A stretch of 64,000 nucleotides of DNA from Sphingomonas cavernae (GCF_003590775.1 NZ_QYUM01000002.1:124001-188000), one strand, 5' to 3'. Counted from the first letter of the stretch, positions 48,525 through 59,153 are shown. Notes: generated from the sequence alone by a model not told the origin. Program-made: numbers and translations.

Positions 48525-50309
48525 CTATACCCGCGTCAACGCTTCTGCGGCGATCATCCGCGCCTCGGGTTCGAGACCGACGCGGCGCAGCGCCGAGACA
48601 ATCCGATAGAGATGCGCGGGGGGCACATAACGCCAGTCGACCGTCTGCATGCCCAGCGCCGCGAGCAGCACCACCGTGCCCGGCTGCCGGGCCTCGACCG
48701 CGCGCTCGAGCAGGGTACTCCATTTGCTGCCCCGCGCCAGGTCGAATTCGAGTTCGCCCGCAAGCGCTGAAGCCTCTTCGCCGCTCAACCGGCCTAGGCC
48801 CGCAAGTCCCGCCACAAGGAACTGCCCCTTGAGCGAATCCACGCTCGTCGCATAGCTTTCCGCGCGCGCCGCGCTCACGGTAACACCGGGCCGCGGCGAC
48901 CCGACCGCGAGCAGCGCCCAGGCATCTCCCTCCTCGGCGTCCTCAACCGCGCTCGACCAACGCGATGCACCGCGATCGAAGCCCGCGGTGAACATTGCTC
49001 CGATCAGGCTCGGGGTATCCGCGACATAGTCGGGATCGACCGGCACGCGTGCCGCCGCGCGCGCGGTGAGGATGAGGTTGGCGTAGCGTTCGACACCGTC
49101 GTCGCTATCGCCCCAGATGTCGCGCAGCGCCGCAAGCCGCGCGTCGACATCCTCGCCTGCATAGGCTTCGCGCAAGGCAAGCGGTGGCGTCCCTGCGCTG
49201 TCGGCAGGATCCATCCGGTCGAGCACCGCGCCATAGAGGTCGACCAGCGCTGCGCCCGACAACACGCCCAACACCGCCGCACGGCGTCCGGTCGCGATCC
49301 GGTCGCCGTCCGGCAGCATAGACGCGCGCGCGCGCCAGCCCGCAACCTGCCGCCCCGCGGTCTGGAAAAGACGTGCGGGTATTTCGACATTGGTCGCGGT
49401 CGCAAGGCCGTATCGCCACGTCGTAAGCTGCTCGACCCCATCCCATTCGATCGTCACCGAGCGCCGGCCATCAACCCCTGCGCCCACGACCTTCTCGGCG
49501 AGCAGCAGGTCGATCGAACGCCTCCCGCCAAGCCGCGTACGGCGCGCATCCTCGATCGCCGCGCTCGCAGTGCCCGGTTCACCGGACAAGGCTGCGCACA
49601 TTGCGCGCGCCAGTATCCAGCCGGTTTCACGGCTGGTGGCCGAAGCCGGCTCGACCAGCGGGCACAGCCCGGCGGGATCGCCAAGCGCGAGCGAGGTCTG
49701 CATTGCCACTTGAAAAAGCTTGGGCGAATATTGGCTGACATCGGCGCTCTGGACGAGCAGCCGGGCCGAATCGGCTTCACCCATTCTGAGCAGCAGCCAT
49801 GCACGCTCGGCGATCCAGTCGGGTGCCGAAACGCCGCTCGGCGCTGGGACGTTCGACAGCAGCGTGCGACGGAGCAGAATCGACGCCCAGCGCGAAGGCA
49901 GGGGTGCATCCAGACGGCGCATCATCTGCGACAGCGCAGCGCCGTCGGCCGCACCAAAGGCGCCCTGCCCCAGTCCGCCATCGACATCGTGCAAGGGCCC
50001 CACACTGCCCAGCGGACGCACCGGCGCCGAAGGCATCGCAAAGCCGATCAATGCTTCCTCGTCGTCCTCCTCGCCCTCCTCGGCTTCGACGAGCGGAGAC
50101 ACCGGCACAGTGAGCGGTTCCGAAGGGCGAGCGGTATCCGCGGGCCGTTGGCTGGGCGGCGGGGGCGGAGGCGCGGTGACCGGATCGCCAAAGCCTTCAG
50201 GCAGTAGCGATTCGGGTGCTTCCTGGCCGATCGCGGGAATCGCCGCGAGCAACCCGGCGCCCGCCAGTGCGAGCGCTATGCGCGAAACCTTATTGTCCCA
50301 GAGTCTCAT
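48525..50309 (-). CDS. Exported helical protein of unknown function
   Basis: 594 residues. Signal peptide (ALALAGAGLLAAIPAIGQ), an acidic/Pro-rich linker (about 45-90), then a long helical, Ala/Leu-rich region that looks like repeat helices. No catalytic motif. Lies upstream of xerD and overlaps it functionally by tight spacing. Confidence 0.75.
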   Translation of the reverse strand: MRLWDNKVSRIALALAGAGLLAAIPAIGQEAPESLLPEGFGDPVTAPPPPPPSQRPADTARPSEPLTVPVSPLVEAEEGEEDDEEALIGFAMPSAPVRPLGSVGPLHDVDGGLGQGAFGAADGAALSQMMRRLDAPLPSRWASILLRRTLLSNVPAPSGVSAPDWIAERAWLLLRMGEADSARLLVQSADVSQYSPKLFQVAMQTSLALGDPAGLCPLVEPASATSRETGWILARAMCAALSGEPGTASAAIEDARRTRLGGRRSIDLLLAEKVVGAGVDGRRSVTIEWDGVEQLTTWRYGLATATNVEIPARLFQTAGRQVAGWRARASMLPDGDRIATGRRAAVLGVLSGAALVDLYGAVLDRMDPADSAGTPPLALREAYAGEDVDARLAALRDIWGDSDDGVERYANLILTARAAARVPVDPDYVADTPSLIGAMFTAGFDRGASRWSSAVEDAEEGDAWALLAVGSPRPGVTVSAARAESYATSVDSLKGQFLVAGLAGLGRLSGEEASALAGELEFDLARGSKWSTLLERAVEARQPGTVVLLAALGMQTVDWRYVPPAHLYRIVSALRRVGLEPEARMIAAEALTRV

Positions 50310-50427
50310 TCGCTACCGGCTTTTCGACGCGCGTCTGCGGTTTTTCGCTGGCGAGCGTGGAGAGGAAATAGAGCGCGCCACCGATGATGACGAGCAGGAT
50401 GATCAGGTTCCGGATGAGACGCGACAT
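50290..50427 (-). CDS. Short single-pass membrane protein
   Basis: 45 residues: MSRLIRN, a hydrophobic helix (LIILLVIIGGALYFLSTLA) and a charged tail. Overlaps the start of the exported protein by 20 bp. Divergent from aroK. Function unknown. Confidence 0.65.
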   Translation of the reverse strand: MSRLIRNLIILLVIIGGALYFLSTLASEKPQTRVEKPVANETLGQ

Positions 50428-50525
50428 GGCTTTCCTATGCTGTGGCAAGTTCCGGGCGGCAAGAGCGTAGCGATATTTCGTGTGCTTTTGCCCCATGGCC
50501 ATGGCTTGTGTATAGCCCCGCCGCC

Positions 50526-51080
50526 ATGCACGCCGAGCCCGTCCGCATCCTGTCGAACCCCATGCCACCGATCGTGCTGGTCGGGCTGATGGGCGTGGGC
50601 AAGTCGACCGTGGGCAAACGGCTCGCCAGCCGCCTCGATATTCCCTTCGTCGATGCCGATCAGGAAATCGAAACGGCCGCAGACCTCACGATAAGCGAGA
50701 TTTTCGAACGTTATGGCGAAGCGCATTTCCGCGACGGTGAACGCCGCGTCATCGCGCGCCTGATCGATGGCTCGCCCAAGGTCATCGCGACCGGCGGGGG
50801 CGCATTCATGCAGGAGGAGACGCGGACGCTGATTCTCGAGCGCGCGCTCGCCATTTGGCTCGACGCTGACATTCCCGTGCTCGCGCAGCGTGTCGGGCGC
50901 CGCGACACGCGCCCGCTCCTGCGCGACAAGGATCCGGAAGTCGTCCTCGCCGAGCTCGCCGCGATACGCAATCCGATCTACGCGCTCGCACCGATTCATG
51001 TCCGCAGCCAGCCATCGCCGCACGACATCACCGTAGACCGAATCCTCAATGCCTTGCGCGAAAGGGCCCTTATCCAGTGA
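50526..51080 (+). CDS. aroK: Shikimate kinase
   Basis: 184 residues. Walker [10 protein letters not shown] (about 20-28), shikimate-binding DADQEIE, and TGGGAF. Fifth step of the shikimate pathway. ATG 50526; overlaps aroB by ATGA. Confidence 0.95.
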   Translation: MHAEPVRILSNPMPPIVLVGLMGVGKSTVGKRLASRLDIPFVDADQEIETAADLTISEIFERYGEAHFRDGERRVIARLIDGSPKVIATGGGAFMQEETRTLILERALAIWLDADIPVLAQRVGRRDTRPLLRDKDPEVVLAELAAIRNPIYALAPIHVRSQPSPHDITVDRILNALRERALIQ

Positions 51081-52177
51081 CCATCGTGCCCGTTGCGCTC
51101 GGTTCGCGCAGTTATGACGTTCATATCGAGGACGGCGCTCTCGACCGCGCCGGGACGCTGCTCGCGCCATGGCTCAAGCGCGGACGCGCCGTCATAGTCA
51201 CCGATGCCAACGTGGCGCGCGCCCAGCTTCCCCGGCTGCAGGCGGCGCTGTCCGGCACTGAGCAGCACGTCATCACGCTCGATCCCGGCGAAGCAACCAA
51301 GAGCTGGGCTGAGCTCGAGGCGCTGACCGACAGGCTGCTCGATCTGGAGGTCGAGCGCGGCGATTATGTGCTCGCGCTTGGCGGGGGCGTGATTGGTGAT
51401 CTCGTCGGCTTCGCGGCAGCGATTCTCAAACGCGGATGCGGCTTCGTCCAGGTGCCTACGACCCTGCTTGCTCAGGTCGACAGTTCGGTGGGCGGCAAGA
51501 CCGCGATCAACAGCCGCGCGGGCAAGAACCTGATCGGCGCTTTCCATCAACCCGGCTTCGTGCTGATTGACCCCAGCGTGCTCAATACGCTGCCAGCGCG
51601 CGAGCAGCGCGCCGGCTATGCCGAGGTCGTCAAATACGGCCTGATCAACGATTTCGCCTTCTTCGAATGGTGCGAAGCCAATGGCGCCGCGCTGCTCGCC
51701 GGAGATGGCGTCGCGCGCGCGCACGCGATTGCAACGAGCGTCGCCGCCAAAGCGGGGATCGTGGCGGCCGATGAACGCGAAACCGCCGATCTGCGCGCGC
51801 TGCTTAACCTCGGTCACACCTTCGGCCATGCGCTGGAGGCGGACACGGGCTTTTCGGACCGCCTGCTTCACGGCGAAGCGGTCGCGGCCGGCATGGCGCT
51901 CGCCTTCCGCTTCTCGGCCGAACGCGGGCTTTGTTCGGCGCAAGATGCAGAACGCGCGTCGGCGCATCTCGCGGCATCGGGACTGCCCGATGGCCTGAAG
52001 GCTGCGGGCGTGAGCGCGAGCGGAGAGGCGCTCGTTGCACACATGCTCCACGACAAGAAGATGGCGGGCGGCACCCTGTCCTTCATCCTCGCGCGCGGGA
52101 TTGGCGAATCCTTCGTCGACAAATCGGTCGCGCTCGCCGACGTCGCCGCCTTCCTCAACCGCGAAGAACGGGCATAA
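51077..52177 (+). CDS. aroB: 3-dehydroquinate synthase
   Basis: 366 residues. NAD-binding [23 protein letters not shown], and zinc ligands in [21 protein letters not shown] and [11 protein letters not shown]. Second step of the shikimate pathway. Coupled to aroK. Confidence 0.96.
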   Translation: MTIVPVALGSRSYDVHIEDGALDRAGTLLAPWLKRGRAVIVTDANVARAQLPRLQAALSGTEQHVITLDPGEATKSWAELEALTDRLLDLEVERGDYVLALGGGVIGDLVGFAAAILKRGCGFVQVPTTLLAQVDSSVGGKTAINSRAGKNLIGAFHQPGFVLIDPSVLNTLPAREQRAGYAEVVKYGLINDFAFFEWCEANGAALLAGDGVARAHAIATSVAAKAGIVAADERETADLRALLNLGHTFGHALEADTGFSDRLLHGEAVAAGMALAFRFSAERGLCSAQDAERASAHLAASGLPDGLKAAGVSASGEALVAHMLHDKKMAGGTLSFILARGIGESFVDKSVALADVAAFLNREERA

Positions 52178-52198
52178 CCCGTTAGATCGGGATCAGTG

Positions 52199-52269
52199 CT
52201 CCTGCGAAAGCAGGAGCCCATCCGTCCGGCCTTGCAGTAATTTCATAGGCTCCGGGTCAAGCCCGGAGC
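52199..52269. repeat. Two small palindromes after aroB
   Basis: CTCCTGC-GAAA-GCAGGAG (52199-52216) and GCTCCGGG-TCAAG-CCCGGAGC (52249-52269). Short hairpins of this kind are common between sphingomonad genes. They separate convergent aroB and the DUF423 gene and may help termination. Confidence 0.7.
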
Positions 52270-52304
52270 GCAAATATGAATCAGGTTTCGCACGAGACTC
52301 TAAA

Positions 52305-52634
52305 TCAGCAGCGAAACGCGATCCAGGCCAGCCATAGCCAGCCAAGAATCATCAGCGTCCCGCCGATCGGCGTGATCGCGCCGAACCAGCGCGGCGCGCC
52401 AAAAGCCATCAGATAGAGCGTTAGCGCGAAGATCGCGCCTCCGGCGATAAAGAGGATCGCGGGGCCTTTCGCGCCGATGCGCTCGACGATGGCAAGCGCC
52501 GCAACCGCGTGGATTAACTGGTAAGAAGCGCCGGTCTTCAGCCACTCGGCAGCCTGCTCCGATGCGCCGTGCGCCGCGAAAGCCCCTGCGGCCACCGCCA
52601 GAGCGCCCGAAAGGCCGATCAGAACAAGCAACAT
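52305..52634 (-). CDS. DUF423 membrane protein (YgdD-like)
   Basis: 109 residues, four hydrophobic segments. GAFAAHGASEQAAEWLKTGASYQLIH is the family signature. ATG 52634 is embedded in the stop of the antiporter gene. Function unknown. Confidence 0.92.
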   Translation of the reverse strand: MLLVLIGLSGALAVAAGAFAAHGASEQAAEWLKTGASYQLIHAVAALAIVERIGAKGPAILFIAGGAIFALTLYLMAFGAPRWFGAITPIGGTLMILGWLWLAWIAFRC

Positions 52635-54415
52635 CAGCCGCACTCCCCGCGATTCATCGGACTTCCCGGCCGGAACATCATTTCCTTGGCCGCATAAAGG
52701 TCTCCCGCTTCGGCCTGCTTTTCCATGCGGGCGATGTCGCGACGGCGATATTCGCGCTCGACCTCAGCGATCTCGTCGGCGGGCACCGCCAGTTCCTCGA
52801 GCGCGTGGATCCCCATCATCACCGCCGATTCGTAGACCTCGCGCACCGTGCCCGCGACATTAACCTTGGAATATTCGATGAGCTGACGCCGGTCATAGGC
52901 GCGCATCAGGAAGCGCGCGTGAGGAAAGGCCTGGACGATTGTCCGCAAGTGCGCGCCATCGAGCGAGCGGTCATCGATGCAGAAGATGATGATCTTGGCC
53001 TGCTCCGCTCCCGCACGGCGCAGCAGATCTATCCGGCGCCCATCGCCATAATAGACCTTGAGCCCGAAGGTGCTCGACAGCTCGATCTGGCTGGGCTTTC
53101 GGTCGATCAGCGTGACCGAGACGTTGCGCGCCATCAGCATCTGCGCGACCGTCTGCCCGAATCGCCCATAGCCGATCACCAGCGCGCGCGCCTGCTCGGC
53201 TGCCTCGGGGCCTTCCAGTCCATCGATGCTTGCCTGCTCCTTGCCACGTTCAAAGCGCCGCGCGATCGCGAGCAGGAAGGGCGTGGTTGCCATCGAAAGC
53301 GTGACGACCGCGCTGAACAGGCTCGCGGCTTCAGGTTCGATCAGCAGCGCGTCCTGTGCCTGCGTAAAAAGCACGAAGCCGAACTCGCCGCCCTGACTCA
53401 ACAGAAGCCCGAGGCTGAATGCCTGCCGCGTCTCGAACCCGAAGGCGCGCGCGATCGCGAAGATCACGCCCGTCTTGAGCACCACCAGCGCCGCCGCCAT
53501 GCCCACCACGAATAGCGGATTTGCAAGCACCGCCTGCACGTCGAGCACCATGCCGACCGCAAGGAAGAACAGGCCGAGCAGGATCGAGCGGAACGGCTCG
53601 ACGTCAGCCTCGATTTCGTGCCGATAGGGCGAATCGGCGAGCATCACACCCGCGATGAACGCGCCGAGCGCGGTCGACAGATGCAGCGCCTCCATCAACG
53701 CCGCGCTCGCCAGCACCGTGAACAACCCGACGACGACGAACAGTTCGCGTTCGCCCAGCCGTCCGACAAGCTTGAGCAGCGGACTGAGGATGAAGCGCCC
53801 TGCCAGTACAAGTCCCGCGATCGCGCCGACCGTGTAAACCGCGAGCAGCCAGCCCGGCGGGACGCTCGGATCGGCCGGTGCGCGTGAAAGCGCGGCAATG
53901 ATTGTGATCAGCGGGATGATCGACAGGTCCTGAAACAGGAGGATCGAGAATGCGCGCTCGCCGAATGCGGTGTTGATCCGTCCCGAGGATTTGAGCGAGG
54001 GCAGAACCTGCGCGGTCGAGGACAGCGCCAGCGGCAGGCCGAGCGCGAGCGCGGCACCCGACGTGAAGCCGGTCACGACAAAGATCATCGCGGTGATCGC
54101 GAGTCCGCACAGCACGACCTGCGCGAGTCCGAGCCCGAATATCTCGCGCCTTAGCCGCCAGAGCCGCGCCAGATTGAGCTCCAGCCCGACGAGAAAAAGC
54201 AGCAGCACGATACCGATCTCGGCAATATCCAGCTTGGATTCGCCGCCCCCGACCAGACCCAGGACATGCGGTCCGATGATAACGCCCGCAACCAGATAGC
54301 CGAGCACCGCGCCCAGCCCCAACCGGCGAAAAAGCATGACCGAGGCGAGCGCAGCGCCTAACAGCACCACCCCCTCGGTCAGCAGAAATCGGGCGCCCTC
54401 GGCCTCTTCGATCAC
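52634..54415 (-). CDS. Kef-type cation:proton antiporter (CPA2) with RCK domain
   Basis: 593 residues. About 12 membrane segments in the first 380 residues, then a TrkA-N/RCK domain (ARALVIGYGRFGQTVAQML, VTLIDRKPSQIEL). Likely K+/H+ exchange under stress. Whether it is KefB or KefC type is not resolved. Confidence 0.92.
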   Translation of the reverse strand: MIEEAEGARFLLTEGVVLLGAALASVMLFRRLGLGAVLGYLVAGVIIGPHVLGLVGGGESKLDIAEIGIVLLLFLVGLELNLARLWRLRREIFGLGLAQVVLCGLAITAMIFVVTGFTSGAALALGLPLALSSTAQVLPSLKSSGRINTAFGERAFSILLFQDLSIIPLITIIAALSRAPADPSVPPGWLLAVYTVGAIAGLVLAGRFILSPLLKLVGRLGERELFVVVGLFTVLASAALMEALHLSTALGAFIAGVMLADSPYRHEIEADVEPFRSILLGLFFLAVGMVLDVQAVLANPLFVVGMAAALVVLKTGVIFAIARAFGFETRQAFSLGLLLSQGGEFGFVLFTQAQDALLIEPEAASLFSAVVTLSMATTPFLLAIARRFERGKEQASIDGLEGPEAAEQARALVIGYGRFGQTVAQMLMARNVSVTLIDRKPSQIELSSTFGLKVYYGDGRRIDLLRRAGAEQAKIIIFCIDDRSLDGAHLRTIVQAFPHARFLMRAYDRRQLIEYSKVNVAGTVREVYESAVMMGIHALEELAVPADEIAEVEREYRRRDIARMEKQAEAGDLYAAKEMMFRPGSPMNRGECG

Positions 54416-54846
54416 TGCGCCTTCTCCCCGGCCAGCCGCACCGCTTCCGCAACCGCCTCAAATGCCAGCCTGATCGATGCGTGACGCGCGGTGTGCGGCA
54501 GCGCTGGCAGGAAAATGTCGAGCCCGGGCCAATCGCCGGGATCCGGGCGCTCCCCGGCGAGAAAAGCAGTGAGCGCGTCTCGCGCTGCGGCCAGCTCATC
54601 GGCATCGCGCCCGATCGCTTCGGCCGCCATCAGCGACGCTGAGGCCTGCCCCAGCGCGCACGCGCGCACTTCCTGCCCGATTTCCGCGATGCGTCCCGCC
54701 TCGTCGAGCACGACGTCAACGGTCACGCGGCTGCCGCATACCGGCGACCGCTTCTCGACGCTCGCCTGTGGGTTCGCGAGCCTTTGGTGGTGCGGGATCG
54801 ACGCGGCAAGCCTCAGGATCGTGCTGTTGTAGAGCGGCGCGTTCAT
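54412..54846 (-). CDS. Iron-sulfur scaffold-like protein (NifU/SufU type)
   Basis: 144 residues. PVCGSRVTVDVVLDEAGRIAEIG and VRACALGQASASLMAA carry two of the usual cluster Cys; the third is replaced, with His residues nearby (LPHTARHASIRLAFEA). Overlaps the antiporter and cvpA genes. Confidence 0.85.
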   Translation of the reverse strand: MNAPLYNSTILRLAASIPHHQRLANPQASVEKRSPVCGSRVTVDVVLDEAGRIAEIGQEVRACALGQASASLMAAEAIGRDADELAAARDALTAFLAGERPDPGDWPGLDIFLPALPHTARHASIRLAFEAVAEAVRLAGEKAQ

Positions 54847-55391
54847 TCTCCGCTTATAGCGTTTTCGGCGCCCTCGTCAGCCTTGTCGTCCCCCCGCTGA
54901 TATTCGACGAAATCCACCAGCGCGCGGCCCGAGGCATGGAGCAGCGGGAACGTGCGTGATTCGCGCATCCAGTCGGGCCGTTCGGCGCGCGCTCCGTAGA
55001 CCACGTCATAGATCAGCGAGGCCGCCAGATAGAGCACAGTCGCGATGATCAGCCCCTTGAGCGCCCCGAAGCCAACACCCAGCAGCCGGTCGAACCCGCC
55101 CAGCACCGATTGGCGCGTCCGCTGGCCGATCGCGCGTGCCGCCAGTCTCCCGGCAAGGAAGGTGAGACCGAAGACGAGTGCAAAGCCAAGCACCGTTGCG
55201 CCGCCCGTGCCGCCCACCCAACCTGTCAACAGCGCCGTCGCAGGAGCGTGCAGGAATTTGAGCGCGAAGATCGCCGCAACCCACGCGAACAACGAGAGCA
55301 CCTCGGTGGTGAAGCCCCTCAGGAAGCCCAGGACGGCAGCGCCACCGACGAGCAGCAGGACGACGATATCGAGCGCGGTAAAGGCAGACAT
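54843..55391 (-). CDS. cvpA: CvpA family membrane protein
   Basis: 182 residues, four membrane segments; ALDIVVLLLVGGAAVLGFLRG and GGFDRLLGVGFGALKGLI are the CvpA words. Envelope function not settled. ATGA overlap with the scaffold gene. Confidence 0.92.
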   Translation of the reverse strand: MSAFTALDIVVLLLVGGAAVLGFLRGFTTEVLSLFAWVAAIFALKFLHAPATALLTGWVGGTGGATVLGFALVFGLTFLAGRLAARAIGQRTRQSVLGGFDRLLGVGFGALKGLIIATVLYLAASLIYDVVYGARAERPDWMRESRTFPLLHASGRALVDFVEYQRGDDKADEGAENAISGE

Positions 55392-55400
55392 CAGGTCCCG

Positions 55401-56774
55401 CTAATCGCGCCTGAGCATGTGGTCAACGAATTGACGCAGCGTGCGAAATCCCGAAAGCGACAGGCCACCTTTCTCATGCGTCACCGATGCTGGCACCAGC
55501 GCGCGCGTAAAGCCCAGTTTCGCCGATTCCTTGAGGCGCAGCGCGCCGTGCGCGACAGGCCGGATCTCGCCCGAAAGCGCTACCTCGCCAAAGGCCACGG
55601 CGTCGGCGGGCACCGGCTGCTCGCTCAGCGCCGAAATGAGCGCGGCCGCCACCGCCAGATCAGCGGCGGGGTCCGAAAGCCGATAACCCCCGGCGACGTT
55701 CAGATAGACCTCGCATGTCGAAAAGCTCAGCCCGCAACGCGCTTCGAGTACCGCAAGAATCATCGCGAGCCGTCCCGAATCCCAGCCGACTACCGCGCGC
55801 CGCGGCGTCGCACCGCTCGCCAGCCGCACCGTCAGCGCCTGGATCTCGACGAGCACGGGCCGCGTGCCCTCGAGCGCAGGAAACACCGTCGAGCCCGTCA
55901 CCGTCTCGTCACGATGTGTCAGGAATAGCGCAGAAGGATTTGATATTTCAGTCAACCCTTCCTGTTCCATCGCGAATACGCCGATCTCGTCGGTGCCGCC
56001 AAAGCGGTTCTTGATCGCACGCAGGATACGATATTGATGGCTGCGTTCGCCCTCGAAGCTGAGCACGGTGTCGACCATATGTTCGAGCACGCGCGGTCCC
56101 GCGATCGAGCCGTCCTTTGTCACATGCCCCACGAGCACGAGCGCGGTACCGCGCTCCTTGGCGAAGCGGATCAGCTCCTGTGCCGACGCTCGCACCTGAC
56201 TCACCGTGCCGGGTGCCCCTTCGATCAGGTCGCTGTGCATCGTCTGGATCGAATCGATCACGAGCAATGCGGGCGGAGCGCCCTGCCCCAGCGTCGTCAG
56301 GATATCGCGCACCGAGGTCGCCGCGGCGAGTTGGACGGGCGCTTGCCCCAGTCCCAGCCGTCGTGCACGCAACCGCACCTGATCCGCAGCTTCCTCGCCA
56401 GAAACATAGGCAACACCCACGCCATCGCCTGCGAGCTTCGCCGCGGCCTGGAGCAGCAAGGTCGACTTGCCGATCCCTGGATCGCCGCCGATCAGCGTCG
56501 CCGACCCCTCGACGAAGCCGCCGCCGAGCGCCCGATCGAGTTCCTTGATTCCCGTCGCGGCGCGATCGGGAAGCTTCACATCGGCATCGAGCCTGACCAG
56601 TTCGAAGGCCCGGCCGCCCGACTGGAGGTTATGCTTCGCGGCAAAGGGGGTCACCACCGCACTGGCTTCCTCCACCAGCGTGTTCCATTCGCCGCAGTCG
56701 GCGCACTGGCCCTGCCATTTCGACGCAACCGAGCCGCAGGCCTGGCATACATAACGCTTCTGGAGTTTCGCCAT
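55401..56774 (-). CDS. radA: DNA repair protein RadA
   Basis: 457 residues, ATG 56774. Zinc finger CQACGSVASKWQGQCADC, Walker A GGDPGIGKST, the RadA motif KNRFG and a C-terminal Lon-like domain. Branch migration in recombination. 9 bp from cvpA. Confidence 0.96.
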   Translation of the reverse strand: MAKLQKRYVCQACGSVASKWQGQCADCGEWNTLVEEASAVVTPFAAKHNLQSGGRAFELVRLDADVKLPDRAATGIKELDRALGGGFVEGSATLIGGDPGIGKSTLLLQAAAKLAGDGVGVAYVSGEEAADQVRLRARRLGLGQAPVQLAAATSVRDILTTLGQGAPPALLVIDSIQTMHSDLIEGAPGTVSQVRASAQELIRFAKERGTALVLVGHVTKDGSIAGPRVLEHMVDTVLSFEGERSHQYRILRAIKNRFGGTDEIGVFAMEQEGLTEISNPSALFLTHRDETVTGSTVFPALEGTRPVLVEIQALTVRLASGATPRRAVVGWDSGRLAMILAVLEARCGLSFSTCEVYLNVAGGYRLSDPAADLAVAAALISALSEQPVPADAVAFGEVALSGEIRPVAHGALRLKESAKLGFTRALVPASVTHEKGGLSLSGFRTLRQFVDHMLRRD

Positions 56775-56853
56775 GGCGCGACAATTAGCATTGCCACGGA
56801 GAGAAGCCACACCATAACGCGTTAGAGACAATCAACCCCAAACGGGAGACGCG

Positions 56854-57549
56854 ATGACGGTCGTCGCCAGCTACAATATCCGCAAGGCCATCGGCACCGA
56901 CCGCCGTCGTCGTCCCGAACGCACGCTCGAAGTGCTCCGCGAAGTCGATGCCGATATCATCGCGCTTCAGGAGGCGGATCGGCGCTTCGGCACACGCGCA
57001 GGCGTAATTCCGCCTCACATGCTCGACGAGCATAGCGATTATAAGGCGGTACCCTTCGACGTTCGTGCGCACAGCATGGGCTGGCATGGCAACGCGATCC
57101 TGGTGCGCAAGCGCGCCGAAATTCTTCACCGTGAAGTGATTCACCTGCCCTCGTTAGAGCCCCGTGGTGCTGTGATGGCGGAGATTCGACTGGACGGCCG
57201 CGCCATGCGCGTCGTGGGCATGCACCTGGATCTGTCAGGCCTGTGGCGACGGCGTCAGGCGCATGCCGTAATCGCGCATCTGGGGGCGTGCGAACGGAAG
57301 TTGCCGACCGTGCTGATGGGCGATCTCAACGAATGGAGCCGGATGAACGGCTGTCTCCACGATTTCGCGCACCATTTCAGCTTCGCGCATTGCGGCAAGA
57401 GCTTCCACGCGCGACGCCCGATCGCGACGCTCGACCGGATCATGGTCTCCGACCAGTTCAGGATTTCCGAGGCGGGCACACATCTCAGCGCCACCGCGCG
57501 GCACGCCTCGGATCACTTGCCGGTCTGGGCACGCCTCGGGCGCGCCTGA
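56854..57549 (+). CDS. Endonuclease/exonuclease/phosphatase family protein
   Basis: 231 residues. Metal and catalytic words: VVASYNIRKAIG, ALQEADRRFG, GMHLDLSG, MGDLNEW and ASDHLPVWA. Could act on DNA or on phospholipid/inositol substrates. Divergent from radA. Confidence 0.88.
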   Translation: MTVVASYNIRKAIGTDRRRRPERTLEVLREVDADIIALQEADRRFGTRAGVIPPHMLDEHSDYKAVPFDVRAHSMGWHGNAILVRKRAEILHREVIHLPSLEPRGAVMAEIRLDGRAMRVVGMHLDLSGLWRRRQAHAVIAHLGACERKLPTVLMGDLNEWSRMNGCLHDFAHHFSFAHCGKSFHARRPIATLDRIMVSDQFRISEAGTHLSATARHASDHLPVWARLGRA

Positions 57550-57554
57550 TCCGG

Positions 57555-58178
57555 CTATTGTTTCTGGCCGGTGACCTGGCCCAGAATGTCGTCGAGCGGA
57601 TTGCCGTCGCCGTCAGCATCAAGCATCGAGGCGAGGCCGCCAAGCCCGCCTGCCTGCGCGCCCGCGCCACCGGCGCCGCCCAACAGCCCGCCGAGCAAAC
57701 CACCCAGCCCGCCATCGGCACTCGCAGCCGATGCCTGCGCCGCGCCGCCGCCCAGCAGCGACCCAAGCACGCCGCCCGCCAGTCCGCCGAGCATGCCGCC
57801 GCCCATCCGCTTGGCCACCTGCTGCGCGACGAGGCCGGCCACGACGGGCAGCATCGCCTTGAGGACGACATCGCTGATCCCGGTTTGCGCTGAGGCATTG
57901 GTCGCCACTGCGCGGCTGACCTCCTTGGATCCGAAGATCTGGCCGAGCACCGCGTTGCCGCCATCGGCATCAAGCGCGGGCGCTCCGATCTGGCCGGCGA
58001 GCGAACTCAACTGATCGAGCCCCCCTGCCTGCTCGGTCTTCTTCACGCCGCCGAGGACAGCCGGGAGCAGCGCCGATACCGCAACGTCCGCCTGTTCTTC
58101 GGACAGGCCAAAACGGCTCGCCAGCGCGCCCATATCGATATTATCGCTCTGGTTGAGAAGTTCGCGCGCAATATCCAT
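57555..58178 (-). CDS. DUF937 family protein
   Basis: 207 residues, ATG 58178 with GGGAGG six bases before. SEEQADVAVSALLPAVLGG and a long Gly/Leu-rich tail (GLLGGLLGGAGGAG) ending in DADGDGNPLDDIL, a calcium-loop-like motif. Function unknown. Confidence 0.85.
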   Translation of the reverse strand: MDIARELLNQSDNIDMGALASRFGLSEEQADVAVSALLPAVLGGVKKTEQAGGLDQLSSLAGQIGAPALDADGGNAVLGQIFGSKEVSRAVATNASAQTGISDVVLKAMLPVVAGLVAQQVAKRMGGGMLGGLAGGVLGSLLGGGAAQASAASADGGLGGLLGGLLGGAGGAGAQAGGLGGLASMLDADGDGNPLDDILGQVTGQKQ

Positions 58179-58302
58179 CGTCATCCTCCCGATTGTTACG
58201 ACTGCGAACACATTGCCTGCAACCGGGATATGACGGGCTCAAGTCGCCGGCAGCGCGGTGCGAACAGTTTACAATCGCGCAACGCCTGGAAACGCAATTG
58301 GT

Positions 58303-59055
58303 TCAGGAGCACGATGGTTCGGCCGCCTTCATGAAATGCGCGTCCCACCAGAGCTTCCAGCGCGCCTCCAGTTCGCCAAACGCCGCGTCGGAAAGGCCGT
58401 AGGTGGTAAGGATCACCATCCCGCGACCGTCGGGTGACGTCTCGGTCGTCGGTTTGTCGGTCACGATGAGCAACCCGTCGCCCCATTGCGGCACTGTCAC
58501 ACCGCACTGGAAAGGCGTGCGGTGCCAGGCAATCCCGTCAACCTTGTCGCCGCTCGCCAGCTTGGCACGCACAGTATTGCCCGCCGGCGCGCGGCTGTGT
58601 TCGGTCAGGCCTAGCGCGGCGATGGGCGCGCTGCCGCCGGGCTTCGCCGCCCCCTCGAGGTAGATCGTCCGCCGCGTTCCCAGGTTGTGCTGTTCCAGCG
58701 CCAGACGCAGTTGCTGAACGAAGCTGATCCAGCCCTCGACGATGTCGTCATAGACATTTTCCTCCCCGGCCTCGGCGGCTGTGGCGCGCACGATTCGCAG
58801 CAGGCTGGTATCACCCCGCGCCTCCACCTCGAAGCGGTCGGGCATCCCTTTGAAATGCAGGATGCGCGCGGTTTCTTCAGGCCTGACATGCCTGGCGAAG
58901 ATGAAGTCGATTTCGTCGCTGAGCGTGTCGGCGTCCCAGCCGAACCAGTTGTGGATTTTGGCGGGATCGCGGATTGCCTCCCATACCGCGTCTGCGGGCG
59001 CAGCGATTGTCACCTCGACGAGTATGCGATCGCGGGTCGACGGCATTTCGGGCAT
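58303..59055 (-). CDS. SRPBCC (START-like) domain protein
   Basis: 250 residues. VEVTIAAPADAVWEAIRDPAKIHNWF is the SRPBCC start; a second half (GLTEHSRAPAGNTVRAKLA) appears to be a related repeat. Binds a hydrophobic ligand in known members. Ligand unknown. Confidence 0.82.
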   Translation of the reverse strand: MPEMPSTRDRILVEVTIAAPADAVWEAIRDPAKIHNWFGWDADTLSDEIDFIFARHVRPEETARILHFKGMPDRFEVEARGDTSLLRIVRATAAEAGEENVYDDIVEGWISFVQQLRLALEQHNLGTRRTIYLEGAAKPGGSAPIAALGLTEHSRAPAGNTVRAKLASGDKVDGIAWHRTPFQCGVTVPQWGDGLLIVTDKPTTETSPDGRGMVILTTYGLSDAAFGELEARWKLWWDAHFMKAAEPSCS

Positions 59056-59153
59056 CGCTCTGCTCCGTCGTGAAGGTCAGTTACCGGCTGACAAACTATT
59101 TTATCGATTGTTCGCGGCTCGACAATCCACCTCCCCGCTGCCAGTCTCGCGCC